This document shows, one piece after another, positions 1-8,375 of a stretch of DNA of 35,522 nt. Every line of letters starts with the position of its first letter. Within the stretch, counting starts at the first letter, position 1. The position numbers were made by a program, and so were the translations under genes. The stretch lies in contig JADGJL010000171.1 in the NCBI GenBank assembly GCA_027600665.1, positions 1 to 35,522 on the forward strand, written 5' to 3'. The notes below the pieces were generated by a model. It was not told the origin of the DNA, did not search any database, and saw nothing but the letters and a program-made list of their open reading frames with translations. The DNA comes from Irineochytrium annulatum. Lineage: Eukaryota > Chytridiomycota > Chytridiomycetes > Chytridiales > Chytridiaceae.

Positions 1-1035
1 GGACGGGGTCGGCGGAGAACTCGCGGGCGACGAGCGTCGAGAACGGCGTCGGTGGCGGACGGAGCGGCAGTGTGGGTGGTGGAGCTGGGGAGGATGACGT
101 CCCTGGGCGGGCATTCGGTGCGGGCGACGAGGAGACGGCCCTGCGGGTCGAGGAACGGACGTTTTGGCTTCTCACGGCCATCGTCGAGCGGCTGTTGCCC
201 GTGGAGACGTACGGCGCGAGCCTAGAAGGCGCGCAGGTCGCGCAGGAGGTGCTATGGACTTGGCTGCTGGGGGAGAAGGGCGGGAAGTTTGGGGTCGCGA
301 AGGTCGCGAGGTGGGTGAATGCTTTGGACGATTCGGGCGGGGATCGCGGGAGGAGAGGGATGGGTGCTACGAGGAGGAATAAGAGTCGAGGGAGGGTCGG
401 AAGCGGGATGCCGCCGCTGAGCATGGTCACGACGTAAGTTCTTCTTCTGTTTACCTAGTCTTAGCACGAAGTTTAAAGCAAATATGTATAGGTCCTGGTT
501 CATGACGCTTTTTGTGAACGATCTCCCAGTCGAGACAGTCCTTCGCGTTTGGGACAACTTCTTTTTCCAGGGCGAGAAGGTCCTTATGCGTGTCACCCTT
601 ACATTGATTAAGATTCACGAGGACCAAGTGCTCGCATGCTCTGACCCGACCGAAGCGTGGATGTGCGTCAAGTCGATCCCTCCACGCATGATCGACTGCC
701 ACCGCCTGATGGAAATCTGCTTTAAGCCTCGCGTGAACCTTAATCCGTTCGAGCTCGAGAACGGTGCGGGTGGGGCGACATCGGCGGGTGCTTCGGGACC
801 GAGCAGCAGCAGGCCGAGTTTAAATATCGGGAGGGATGAGTCGGATGAGGACGGGAATGAGGGGTATATTAGCTCAACTCCGAATGAGGCCGGTGGGGGG
901 AGAGGTGAGCCGTCAATACGCAAGTTGGCGAGGTATCATAAGAGGGGTGTCGGGAGTGTGTCGAGCAAGTTGATTGCGCATTATAGGCAGTTGGCCTTGA
1001 ATGATAGGAAGGAGAGGACGTTGGCGAAAGGATGA
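1..1035 (+). CDS. TBC-domain Rab GTPase-activating protein, 3' part (5' truncated by the window)
   Basis: The reading frame is already open at base 3 and runs to a splice donor, so the 5' end lies outside the window. Exons are 1-433 and 492-1035, with a 58-bp GTAAGT...ATAG intron; the join gives PLSMVTT-SWFMTLFVN. The protein shows the C-terminal half of a TBC domain: FWLLTAIVERLLPVETY, a variable linker, SWFMTLFVNDLPVETVLRVWD, then VLMRVTLTLIKIHEDQVL. TBC proteins stimulate GTP hydrolysis by Rab GTPases in membrane traffic. The catalytic Arg and Gln fingers would lie upstream and cannot be checked. The linker before SWFMTLF contains a Gly/Arg-rich stretch of about 25 residues (DRGRRGMGATRRNKSRGRVG) that is longer than usual there. 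After the domain comes a Ser/Gly/Glu-rich tail ending in TGA at 1033-1035. The Rab partner is unknown. Confidence 0.88.
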
Positions 1036-1290
1036 TGAGCATTTTGGCATCGCAATCATTGGAACGGGCCAACTATCTCCTATTTCATGTCTTGGTAGCT
1101 CTCTTGCTAGAATTAGCCTCCTACTTGCCGCGCTCTTTTTACTTCCTCCCATGTACTATTACAACAGCGGTGTTTTCCTTCCGGCCAAGTCTCAAATCCA
1201 AGCCAATAATAAAAATGCAAGTGATATATATACTACAATGTATACATACAAGTGTCGCAGCGTGTTAACGAGTCAAGGTCCCCTAGGAAT

Positions 1291-1888
1291 CTACTTGGCG
1301 ACAAGTAATTGCATAATTCCGAGAACGAGTTGCAGGAATACGACAGATAAGCCCGTTAGCACCATGACGAAATCGATCAGCGTTCTGAAAGCGACATGTC
1401 CAATCAACGCGATTGCATCGCACCCAGAAGTAATTACAGTACAAAGAACTCACACGTATGTCTGCCACAGGCAATAGAACAGATGGGCCCCGATGGATGC
1501 GATGGTCAGGCCCACGAAGATGGCCAGCGAGCTCCTCTCTTCCATCTTGTTGCCCCTTATACCTGAAGAAGGGAACTCCCCTTAGCTCAGAGCGCAACAG
1601 ACCCTGAAGCAGTCGCACATACCGAGAAAGACTCTGCTTCCCTCCATCCCCGCCATCGGGAACAAACTAAAGAACTCAAGCGGTAGCGCGGCGGGCGGGT
1701 ACGGATATGTGCTACCTGCAAAGCCATGGCGAATTTTCAGCAGAAAGAACCGCTAGGCGATGTTAAAAGGACAAACCTTTGTAGATCAGCAGGGAAAAGA
1801 GGGCAATCCATAGCACGGGGAAATAATTCTGGCTGAGGACGAGGAGGACCTGCAGCGCCAGCTCCGTCGTTCGAAGCTGTGTGCTCAT
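1291..1888 (-). CDS. TMEM216: TMEM216/TMEM17/TMEM80-family ciliary transition-zone membrane protein
   Basis: Four exons, read from the right: 1777-1888, 1623-1715, 1454-1562, 1291-1384, with introns of 61, 60 and 69 bp. They total 408 nt, 135 residues, stop TAG. The protein has four hydrophobic segments (roughly residues 12-37, 47-60, 75-100, 108-132). It carries the family signature: IYKGSTYPYPPAALPLEFF, then GSRVFLGIRGNKMEERSSLA, then YCLWQTYVTLIDFVMVL. In animals TMEM216, TMEM17 and TMEM80 belong to the tectonic/MKS module of the transition zone, the gate at the base of the cilium. Length fits the family (about 140-150 residues). The assignment to TMEM216 rather than TMEM17 or TMEM80 is tentative; family membership is strong. 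Its presence implies that the organism builds a flagellum. It is convergent with the TBC gene and lies 213 bp beyond the stop of the next gene upstream. Confidence 0.85.
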
Positions 1889-2101
1889 CAATGATCGGAG
1901 TTGCAAAATTCAAACGGCTTGTGCATCGTTTCGATGCATTTGGATTGAACGGCTAGCAAGAACATGTATTAACGTAAATTCTGATTAAAAACTGCCTCCC
2001 CTCATTCGTCGACAACAACGAATCTCTATATATCCGTCCGGCGTTTGAGCACAACCCAAACCTCGAAAACACATCTCCGCCAAATCCCACCCCCTTCGTC
2101 T

Positions 2102-2642
2102 CTACGTTAGCTTCAGCTTCGGATGATCCAAAAAGAGCTCCACGAGCGGCTGCCAATCCGTGTCGTTCCCGTAGCTGATGCTTTTGAAGAAGGCCCCGCT
2201 TGCGGCCTCGGCCTGACCCGTCTGCAGGAAGCTGAAGGCCAGAAGGTGCTGGCCCTCCCTCTTGGTGCGCTCGTTCCGCAAGGCCGGCGTGACGGACTCA
2301 ATGACGGAATGGAAGTCCTTCAGCTTGTAGTAGCCCCGGGCGGCGTAGAGCCAGCCGATGGCGTCTTTGGTGGAGCAGGAGAGGGAGTTAGGTGCGGTGA
2401 AAAGATCCTCTCCCGTTGGAGCAAGGGAGTGAAGGGAGAAAGACCTCACCTTTAGGGCAGAAACCCACCGAGTCTGTCAGCACCTCCCGCACCGATCGTC
2501 GTTGCTCCATCCCTGAAGTGTCGTCGCTCTTTGAAATTAAAACGATCGTCGTGGCAAGCCACCATCGCCAATATGTGGAAGTTGCGCAAAGAGACCAGCT
2601 CACGCGTGCAGTGGACTTCGCGTAAGATAGGACGGTGGGCAT
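2102..2642 (-). CDS. Small TPR-like protein of unknown function
   Basis: Best model has exons 2604-2642, 2450-2528 and 2102-2364 with introns of 75 and 85 bp; the second intron has a good CTAAC branch site. They total 381 nt, 126 residues, and all phases agree. A shorter start at the internal Met of GMEQRRSVREV is possible if the first intron is wrong. The centre reads as two antiparallel helical hairpins of TPR type: AIGWLYAARGYYKLKDFHSV, then QHLLAFSFLQTGQAEAASGA. The last residues are DHPKLKLT. TPR motifs mediate protein-protein contacts, but no family is recognisable here and I assign no function. It lies directly upstream of, and on the same strand as, the TMEM216-like gene, which makes a flagellar role worth testing but does not show one. 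Confidence 0.6.
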
Positions 2643-3164
2643 AGCAAGGTTGGTGGTTCAGTCAAGCCAGCTTTTATTTCTCACGCAGCTGTGTCAGGAC
2701 GCCTTTGCCCTTCACCTCAACAGTCAATAAGTGCGAACTATTAAACGTTGATGCAGCCGTTCCAGAATTCGGACAGATGGAGGTGCTCGACCTGCAAGCT
2801 TTGGTTCTTCCTACACCGTTGTTCAAGGCTAGGGGCGTAAATAGAAGTTCCATTCAACATTCGGCAGTCATTTGCGTTTGATGTGCGACTTTTAACTATT
2901 CAACGTGTTCGTAGTATTCTCAATTACAAGTTTTATCGACTATAAACACTTCCGCCTTATTTATTCAATGAACTGCCAGACATTTCACACGCGACAAGCT
3001 CAAACGAAATAAAAGGGCGAGGGAAGTTAATGAGAGCGAGACGAAAATGCTAAACTCCGGCAACTTAACATAAAGAAAATAGATAATGTTAATTATGCAT
3101 ACATATCAACAACGTTCACACATTTCATTACAAGCGACTCATGGCGGCTGAATTAATTCTCCCT
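2643..3164. other. Intergenic, AT-rich; nothing recognisable
   Basis: This stretch holds the 3' flank of the repeat/USP gene and the presumed 5' flank of the small TPR-like gene, both on the minus strand. It is visibly more AT-rich than the coding regions, especially 2880-3120. I see no gene, RNA or repeat in it. Confidence 0.5.
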
Positions 3165-6100
3165 TCAATACCCCTGGTTCATATTCCCTTGCACGCCCAT
3201 GTTCTGCTGCCCCATCTGAGCGTGGTGAGAGTGGGAATCCTGTACATTCCTCGGAGCCGGCTGGGCGTGCGAGTCGTGAACACCGCGGGTCCTCTCGTCG
3301 TCGTGCTCGATCTCGTTTAAGCCACGAACGACAAGGACGGGACACGGCGCATATCTAGTCATATGCTCGGAAATGCCGCGGCTGCTGTCACCCGATGACC
3401 CCACGACGAGGAGGTTAGCGTGGCGGGAGCGGCACATCGAGAGGATGAAGTCGCGGGGGTCGACGGACTTCTTGTGGGCGGCGAGGATATCGTGTTGAAT
3501 CTAATAAAAAATGAGAGCAAAATTGTTAAGGTACGCCGAAAATCAAATCGGAAGCAACTCGGAAAATACTCACGTGGTAAACCTCCCCGAGGTTCGCACG
3601 GTGTCGCTCGATAGTCTCACCAGCCTTCTTCAGCCTATCGTTCGCCATCTCCCTCGCCTTCTCCTCAAGCTCCATGCTCTTCTCGACGCCGAACTTCGTT
3701 CCCTTCGTTAACCTAATACAAATCATTCCGTGAGCCAGGCGGACTTCGAACGGACAGGAAGGACAAAATGCACTTACATTTTAAAGTAATCGCCCCAGCT
3801 CGGGTTCGGGAGGAAACCTAGAGTTGACAGACAGATGTTGTCCTCAGACTTAACGACATTTTCGAGCGCCCACGCAAGAGCCTCGTGCGACTCGGTAGAC
3901 TCGTCGATCGCAATAAGGATGGTACGAGGTTTACCAGCCGGCTTCTGTTGCTGCGGCTGGGCCTGCGAAATGGCTGTGGCGGTGTTTTCTGTTCGGTTTT
4001 GGATATCGCGCATGTGGACGTCGTTATTGCCTTGGTTCTGGCCGCCGACCATACCGCCCGCCGTTCCGCCCGCCTGCATCGCCTTGCTGTTCGGGCTATA
4101 GCGCTGCTCGCCAATGCCCATCGCTTGCAATCGCTCGTTTAAGTCCTACAAACATATTAGTACCGTAAAGGGTAACGGACAAACGATACCTTCTCATTGG
4201 GCTCGACATGGTGAAGGTCGGAGTGAAGACCTTCCTCTCCCACTTGCTTGATTTCCTCATTAATCTGCGTGCGGCGCATATCCTCCCATCGTTCGTTAAT
4301 GTCCTGCATTAAGCATGTTAGTGATAATTTTAAGACGATCGAACAATACCTTCTCGTTAGGCTCGACATGGTGAAGGTCTGAGCGGAGGCCCTGCTCCCC
4401 CACCTGCTGGATCTCCTCATTGAGCTGCGTGCGGCGCATCTCCTCCCACCGCTCGTTTATGTCCTGCAATAAACGAATGAGACCTATGAAGACAATCGAA
4501 TAATTATTAAGACGATCGAACAATACCTTCTCGTTAGGCTCGACATGGTGGAGGTCTGAGTGGAGACCCTGCTCCCCCACCTGCTGAATCTCCTCATTGA
4601 GTTGCGTGCGGCGCATCCCCTCCCATCTCTGGTCAATGCCCTGCAACACGTATTTAGTTATAATTCGGGAACTAGGCCAATCTACCTTCTCATTCGGCTT
4701 GACGTGATGAAGGTCAGCGTGAAGACCCTGCTCACCCTGTTGCTGGATCTCCTCGATGAGCTGCGTGCGGCCCATTCCCTCATGCCATCGCTCGGTCAAA
4801 TCCTGTAAAAGTGTAAGCACCACAAATGGAACAGACCAAACATTACTTTCTCCTTCGGCTGAACGTGGTGAAGATCGGAGTGGAGACCTTGCTCGCCCTG
4901 CCGTTGGATTTCCGAGTTCAGCTGCGTACGGTTGAACTCGTGATCTTGAATTTGGGAGTTGATGTTCTGCCCAGCCAAAACGGAACCGCCGACCTCGCCC
5001 ATCTGATGCCCAAACCATTGGTTGCCTGGGAAGTTCTGCTGCTGTTGCAAATGGTTGCCGCCTGGGACGTTCTGCTGGTTACCTCCTCGCAACTCCTGTT
5101 GCGCCTGGGGCATGAATTGCCGCTGCTGCTGGCCGTACTGCTGCTGTGGCTGGGGTGCGAATTGCTGTTGCTGCTGGCTAGAGGGTTGTTGCTGCGGCAT
5201 GTAGAATTGCTGCTGGCCGCTTGAGGCAGCGCTGCCATACGCGGGCGGCTGTTGTTGCTGCTGCGTGTACTGCGCAGCGTCAATATCTTGACCGACGTTC
5301 TTGCCCGGTACTTGGTAAGGCATCCCGTTACCGCTCAAGTTATTTTGGTCGAAGCCGGCACCTGAGTTGCTGTCGATAAAGTGGCTTGACGACGCGTCGT
5401 TGCGTGCGTTTCCGCTGTTTGTCTGTGTACCGTACTCCGAGCCGCCTGGCGGAAGAGATAACAATTGAGTCAGTACGCTTAGTTGAGAAGCAATATACAA
5501 TGCATGAAATGAAATGCATCGATCAGCGCAACTCACCGCCGTAGTTCCCGTTGTTGTTGCCGGTGCTATCGCTGTTGTTGTACACCGATTTATTGAACAT
5601 CGAAGCGTCGTTTGGCGTGAAGGCATTCTTAACCTTGTTTAGCATGTTGCGCCCCGTCGATGGCGTGTTCGTTGGGTGAGGCTGATCAGTAAATGACGGC
5701 TTGTCTCCGCTTGGGTTGCTAAGGTTGTTCGGGTTGTATCCAAGCCCTATAGAATAAGAGAGTGTCAATAAACTAGGTAAAGGTAATTGAACAAAGTAAG
5801 AACAAAATGGCGGTTTACCGCTGTTCCCGGTGTTATAGTGCGACGTATTACCCGGGCCCGAGGTAAGGCCGTCGTTGCCGCTGCCGTGCGTGTTGTTGTT
5901 CGAGGAGTCGTTCGGCGTAAACACGTTCTTGACCTTGTTCATCATGTTCCTCGCCGTCGATTCGGTATTGGTGGGGTGAGGCTGATCCGTGAAGTTGCCG
6001 GACGACGCGTCGTTACGGGTGTTGCCACCGTTCGTGCCGCTGCTGTATTCTGCGCCACCTGGGACAAGTAACAGGCGGGTCAGCACGCATGGTCAGAGGA

Positions 6101-6464
6101 TAAGGCGGATGTGTCGATAGGACATGTCGACACCTTATAACAGGTGAAGGGCATGAACCATCTCAACTCACCGCCGTAGTTCCCGCCGTACGAGCCTGTG
6201 CTCGAGGTATTGTTGCCCTGGCCGGTCATGTTGACGTTGCCCTGGTTGCCGACGCCCTGCTGCCATTGGTCTCCCTCCATGTTCCCCGAGAGATCCTGGG
6301 CAGGCGGCATGGCGATGTTCGCCTTCGGGGGGACCCGCTGCACACATGTGGATCAGTCAAGAACATCCCCGTATCCGACCCGAACTCCTCTCTACCTGGA
6401 CCTCCGTCTCTGCAATCTTATCATTCGGTGCCGTGGGAGGGACGCTGAGCTTTTGGTCGTTCAT
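3165..6464 (-). CDS. Modular repeat protein with C-terminal universal stress protein (UspA-like) domain
   Basis: Twelve exons, read from the right: 6396-6464, 6172-6337, 5819-6058, 5537-5746, 4847-5445, 4686-4802, 4527-4640, 4350-4463, 4190-4303, 3778-4145, 3574-3712, 3165-3500. They total 2,586 nt, 861 residues, phases closed throughout. Regions: an N-terminal Gly/Asn-rich part; two copies of a block containing FTDQPHPTNT and NKVKN.FTPND (residues about 90-225); a Gln-rich low-complexity region (about 275-390); one partial plus four full copies of a 38-39 residue repeat (RTQLNEEIQQ...GLHSDLHHVEPNEK, about 395-581), each full copy filling one phase-0 exon; and a USP fold (about 645-815) with RTILIAIDESTESHEALAW and YAPCPVLVVRGLNEIE. 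USP proteins bind nucleotide or signal in stress. The usual GxxG(x9)G(S/T) ATP loop is altered (GSSGDSSRGISEHMTRYAP). The function of the repeats is unknown. Confidence 0.82.
4190..4940 (-). repeat. Tandem exon-encoded 38-39 residue repeats (one partial, four full)
   Basis: Full copies occupy exons 4686-4802 (117 nt), 4527-4640, 4350-4463 and 4190-4303 (114 nt each). A partial copy ends the preceding exon at 4847. Each full unit reads approximately DINERWEEMRRTQLNEE followed by IQQVGEQGLHSDLHHVEPNEK-type sequence, starts right after an acceptor and ends with the Lys codon before a donor. All four are phase 0-0, so units can be gained, lost or skipped without changing frame. The start of a further unit (DLNERLQAMG) begins the next exon at 4145. 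Introns after copies 2 and 3 begin with the same bases (GTATTGTTCGATCGTCTTA), which indicates recent duplication of exon plus flanking intron. Confidence 0.9.
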
Positions 6465-6845
6465 TTCGTTGTGCGTGAGTGGTTCGCGAGTGGGGGATGT
6501 TGGCTCTGCGCTATATATACTCAGAATTCTCCACCCGCTAAAGTGGAGGATGTTGGAAATTGAAGGTGCCAAAACTAGTTACTCAAACTTGGCGACGTCC
6601 TGCATGGACGCTCGCTGGCTGCCACTAGAATCGGCACAGGATAGTTTGTGAAATAACCAACATTGCTGCGTATTATCCTAATATCTGCTTTATGCTACGA
6701 ATTTTAAAAGTAACGTCCCTACAGAACGGTAATCATGACTCGATCACACCGCCGACGGGCCGTATAACGTCGGCCCAAAAAAAAAGAGGAAAAAAAAAAG
6801 TGTGCAAAAAAGTTATGCTTGTGCTTCATGAGGTCACAATAGATT
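6465..6845. other. Intergenic; A-rich tract
   Basis: The 5' flank of the repeat/USP gene (right after its start codon at 6464) joins the 3' flank of the hydrolase gene ending at 6846. A TATA-like string (GCTATATATACTC) sits near 6510-6522, about 50 bp upstream of the start codon. A run of A residues with few interruptions lies near 6776-6800. No gene is evident. Confidence 0.45.
6510..6520 (-). promoter_or_regulatory. Possible TATA element of the repeat/USP gene
   Basis: The string CTATATATA lies about 50 bp upstream of the start codon at 6464. Position and sequence suit a TATA box; there is no other evidence. Confidence 0.3.
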
Positions 6846-8099
6846 CTACTCTGTGAACGAAAACCGGAGCCCATCATACGCCGGCTCTACTCTCAACCCC
6901 GCCGCCTTCAATTTCTTATGATTTAACAACCTCTCCTCGAGCTCACCGTGCTCCACCTCGTGACAGAACCCAAGAAAGAACGTCCGCTTGGGTTTTATAT
7001 CAAGGCACGTGGTAATTGCCTCAGGGATGCCAAAGTGTGACGTGAACCAGACGTCTAAACGGGCAGGAGTTAACAAAAAGGCCAAAAAATATCCGGGGTT
7101 GCCACCTTTCAAGGCATCAATGACGAGATACCGGCTGTCCCTCATTATATCTGCCGCTCTCGTTGGGATTTTGCTAACGTCGGACAAGTAGGTGAAGTCG
7201 TTGAATCGGAATCCGTAACACATGTATGGGCTGCCGTCGTTCATCTTCCCGTGTTCAACTACAGGCACCACACAATCAGCTCCTATGCCAGCAGGAAACC
7301 TGAAGATTCTAGAGCGGTACCTTCAAACGGGACGACTCTCAACTCGTCCACCATAAACGGCTCTACGACTTCCCCTTGACGCTGCGCGTCGAATACGTGG
7401 AAATTCAATGCCGGCACGTGCCCACCACCCGTTGCCTTTGAGCTGTCGACGATATAAGGATACACCCGCGAAACCACGTCCATCGTCTCCTGCGCCAGGT
7501 ATATCGGGATATGGTCCTGCACCTCCCCGCGGATCGTCCATTGCCGAAGGTCATCGAGGCCTGTTGCGGTTAGCACCGTGCGGCCGCCCCGCGTCCACAA
7601 GGGAAGGTAAGATACCCATCATCGCGTCCGCATGACCGTGCGTGAGGATCACGGCGTCGATCCGCCGTAACTGATACTGGACAAACCAGTCGACAGCGCC
7701 CTCGAAGAAGAATTTGCCACAGTCAATGAGAACGTTTCTGGCGCAGCAAAGGTGATCTTGTCAGCGACATAGCAGCTCACATGATTGCGTGATCTTACTT
7801 GATCGTGCCATCGGAATGACTTTAAGATGCAACAGATGATGGGTCAAATCATGGTACCGACGATCAAAGGGTGCGGCAAGCATACCGATATCTGAGGAGG
7901 CCACTGGTATTCCGCCTTTTGTTCTTGCTGCGAGGTTGAACCGCAGAGATGCATGTCCTGCAGGTTGGGTTGCCGTTGGTCAAACACCCAATGTTGGGAA
8001 TCCCAGACGACGTCCCTGCATCAAAAGTATCGGTTACCATCGATAGGCAATGGAATACTGACCAGTCCCGAGGAAGATAAACTCGACTAACTCGGGCAT
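6846..8099 (-). CDS. Metallo-beta-lactamase-fold hydrolase, PhnP / fungal C777.06c-like
   Basis: Six exons: 8063-8099, 7886-8015, 7616-7737, 7321-7560, 7106-7258, 6846-7054; 891 nt, 296 residues, all phases consistent. The N-terminus [20 protein letters not shown] and the Cys-rich NPTCRTCIS are typical of this subgroup. The metal-binding loop reads [20 protein letters not shown], with the exon junction inside MMG|LDDL. Further expected pieces are [24 protein letters not shown] and CHEVEH (the last metal His), ending [10 protein letters not shown]. The closest class I recognise is the fungal/plant MBL group related to bacterial PhnP, a phosphoribosyl cyclic-phosphate phosphodiesterase; the real substrate in fungi is not established. 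The intron at 7738-7885 (148 bp) is longer than the local norm. The start codon is the only one that places GTGTS at its usual distance from the N-terminus. Confidence 0.85.
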
Positions 8100-8193
8100 G
8101 CAACCTCTCCCTTGTTCACGATTACTGGACTTGTCCAATTAATTTAGGCGATGTTGACAACCCCAGTGTAAGCCACTTGGCTATTAGGATGCT

Positions 8194-8235
8194 CATGCAC
8201 ATGGGTTTCTATACCATGCACATGGGTTTCTATAC
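8194..8235. repeat. Two perfect tandem copies of a 21-bp unit
   Basis: CATGCACATGGGTTTCTATAC occupies 8194-8214 and is repeated exactly at 8215-8235. It lies between the hydrolase start (8099) and the OFD1-like stop (8376). It is probably a replication-slippage duplication. Confidence 0.9.
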
Positions 8236-8375
8236 ATCTATATACATTGTCACTGCAAGCCATCGGATGCATTTGGCGCTTGGGCCTGACCAGCTTGTTT
8301 GCTCGTCAATTACCATGGATCCGAGTTCGCCCCACTTATACACCTCGAAGTTAGTTACTGAGTTTCGTGCAACCT

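Noticed and set aside
4296..5018. A single 240-codon frame across the repeat exons
   Set aside because: It reads through introns that happen to be stop-free and multiples of three. Splice sites and the uniform repeat boundaries favour separate exons.
5040..5260. CTG/TGC-rich stretch as a microsatellite or regulatory repeat
   Set aside because: It is the coding strand complement of the poly-Gln region of the repeat/USP gene; mixed CAG/CAA codons explain it.
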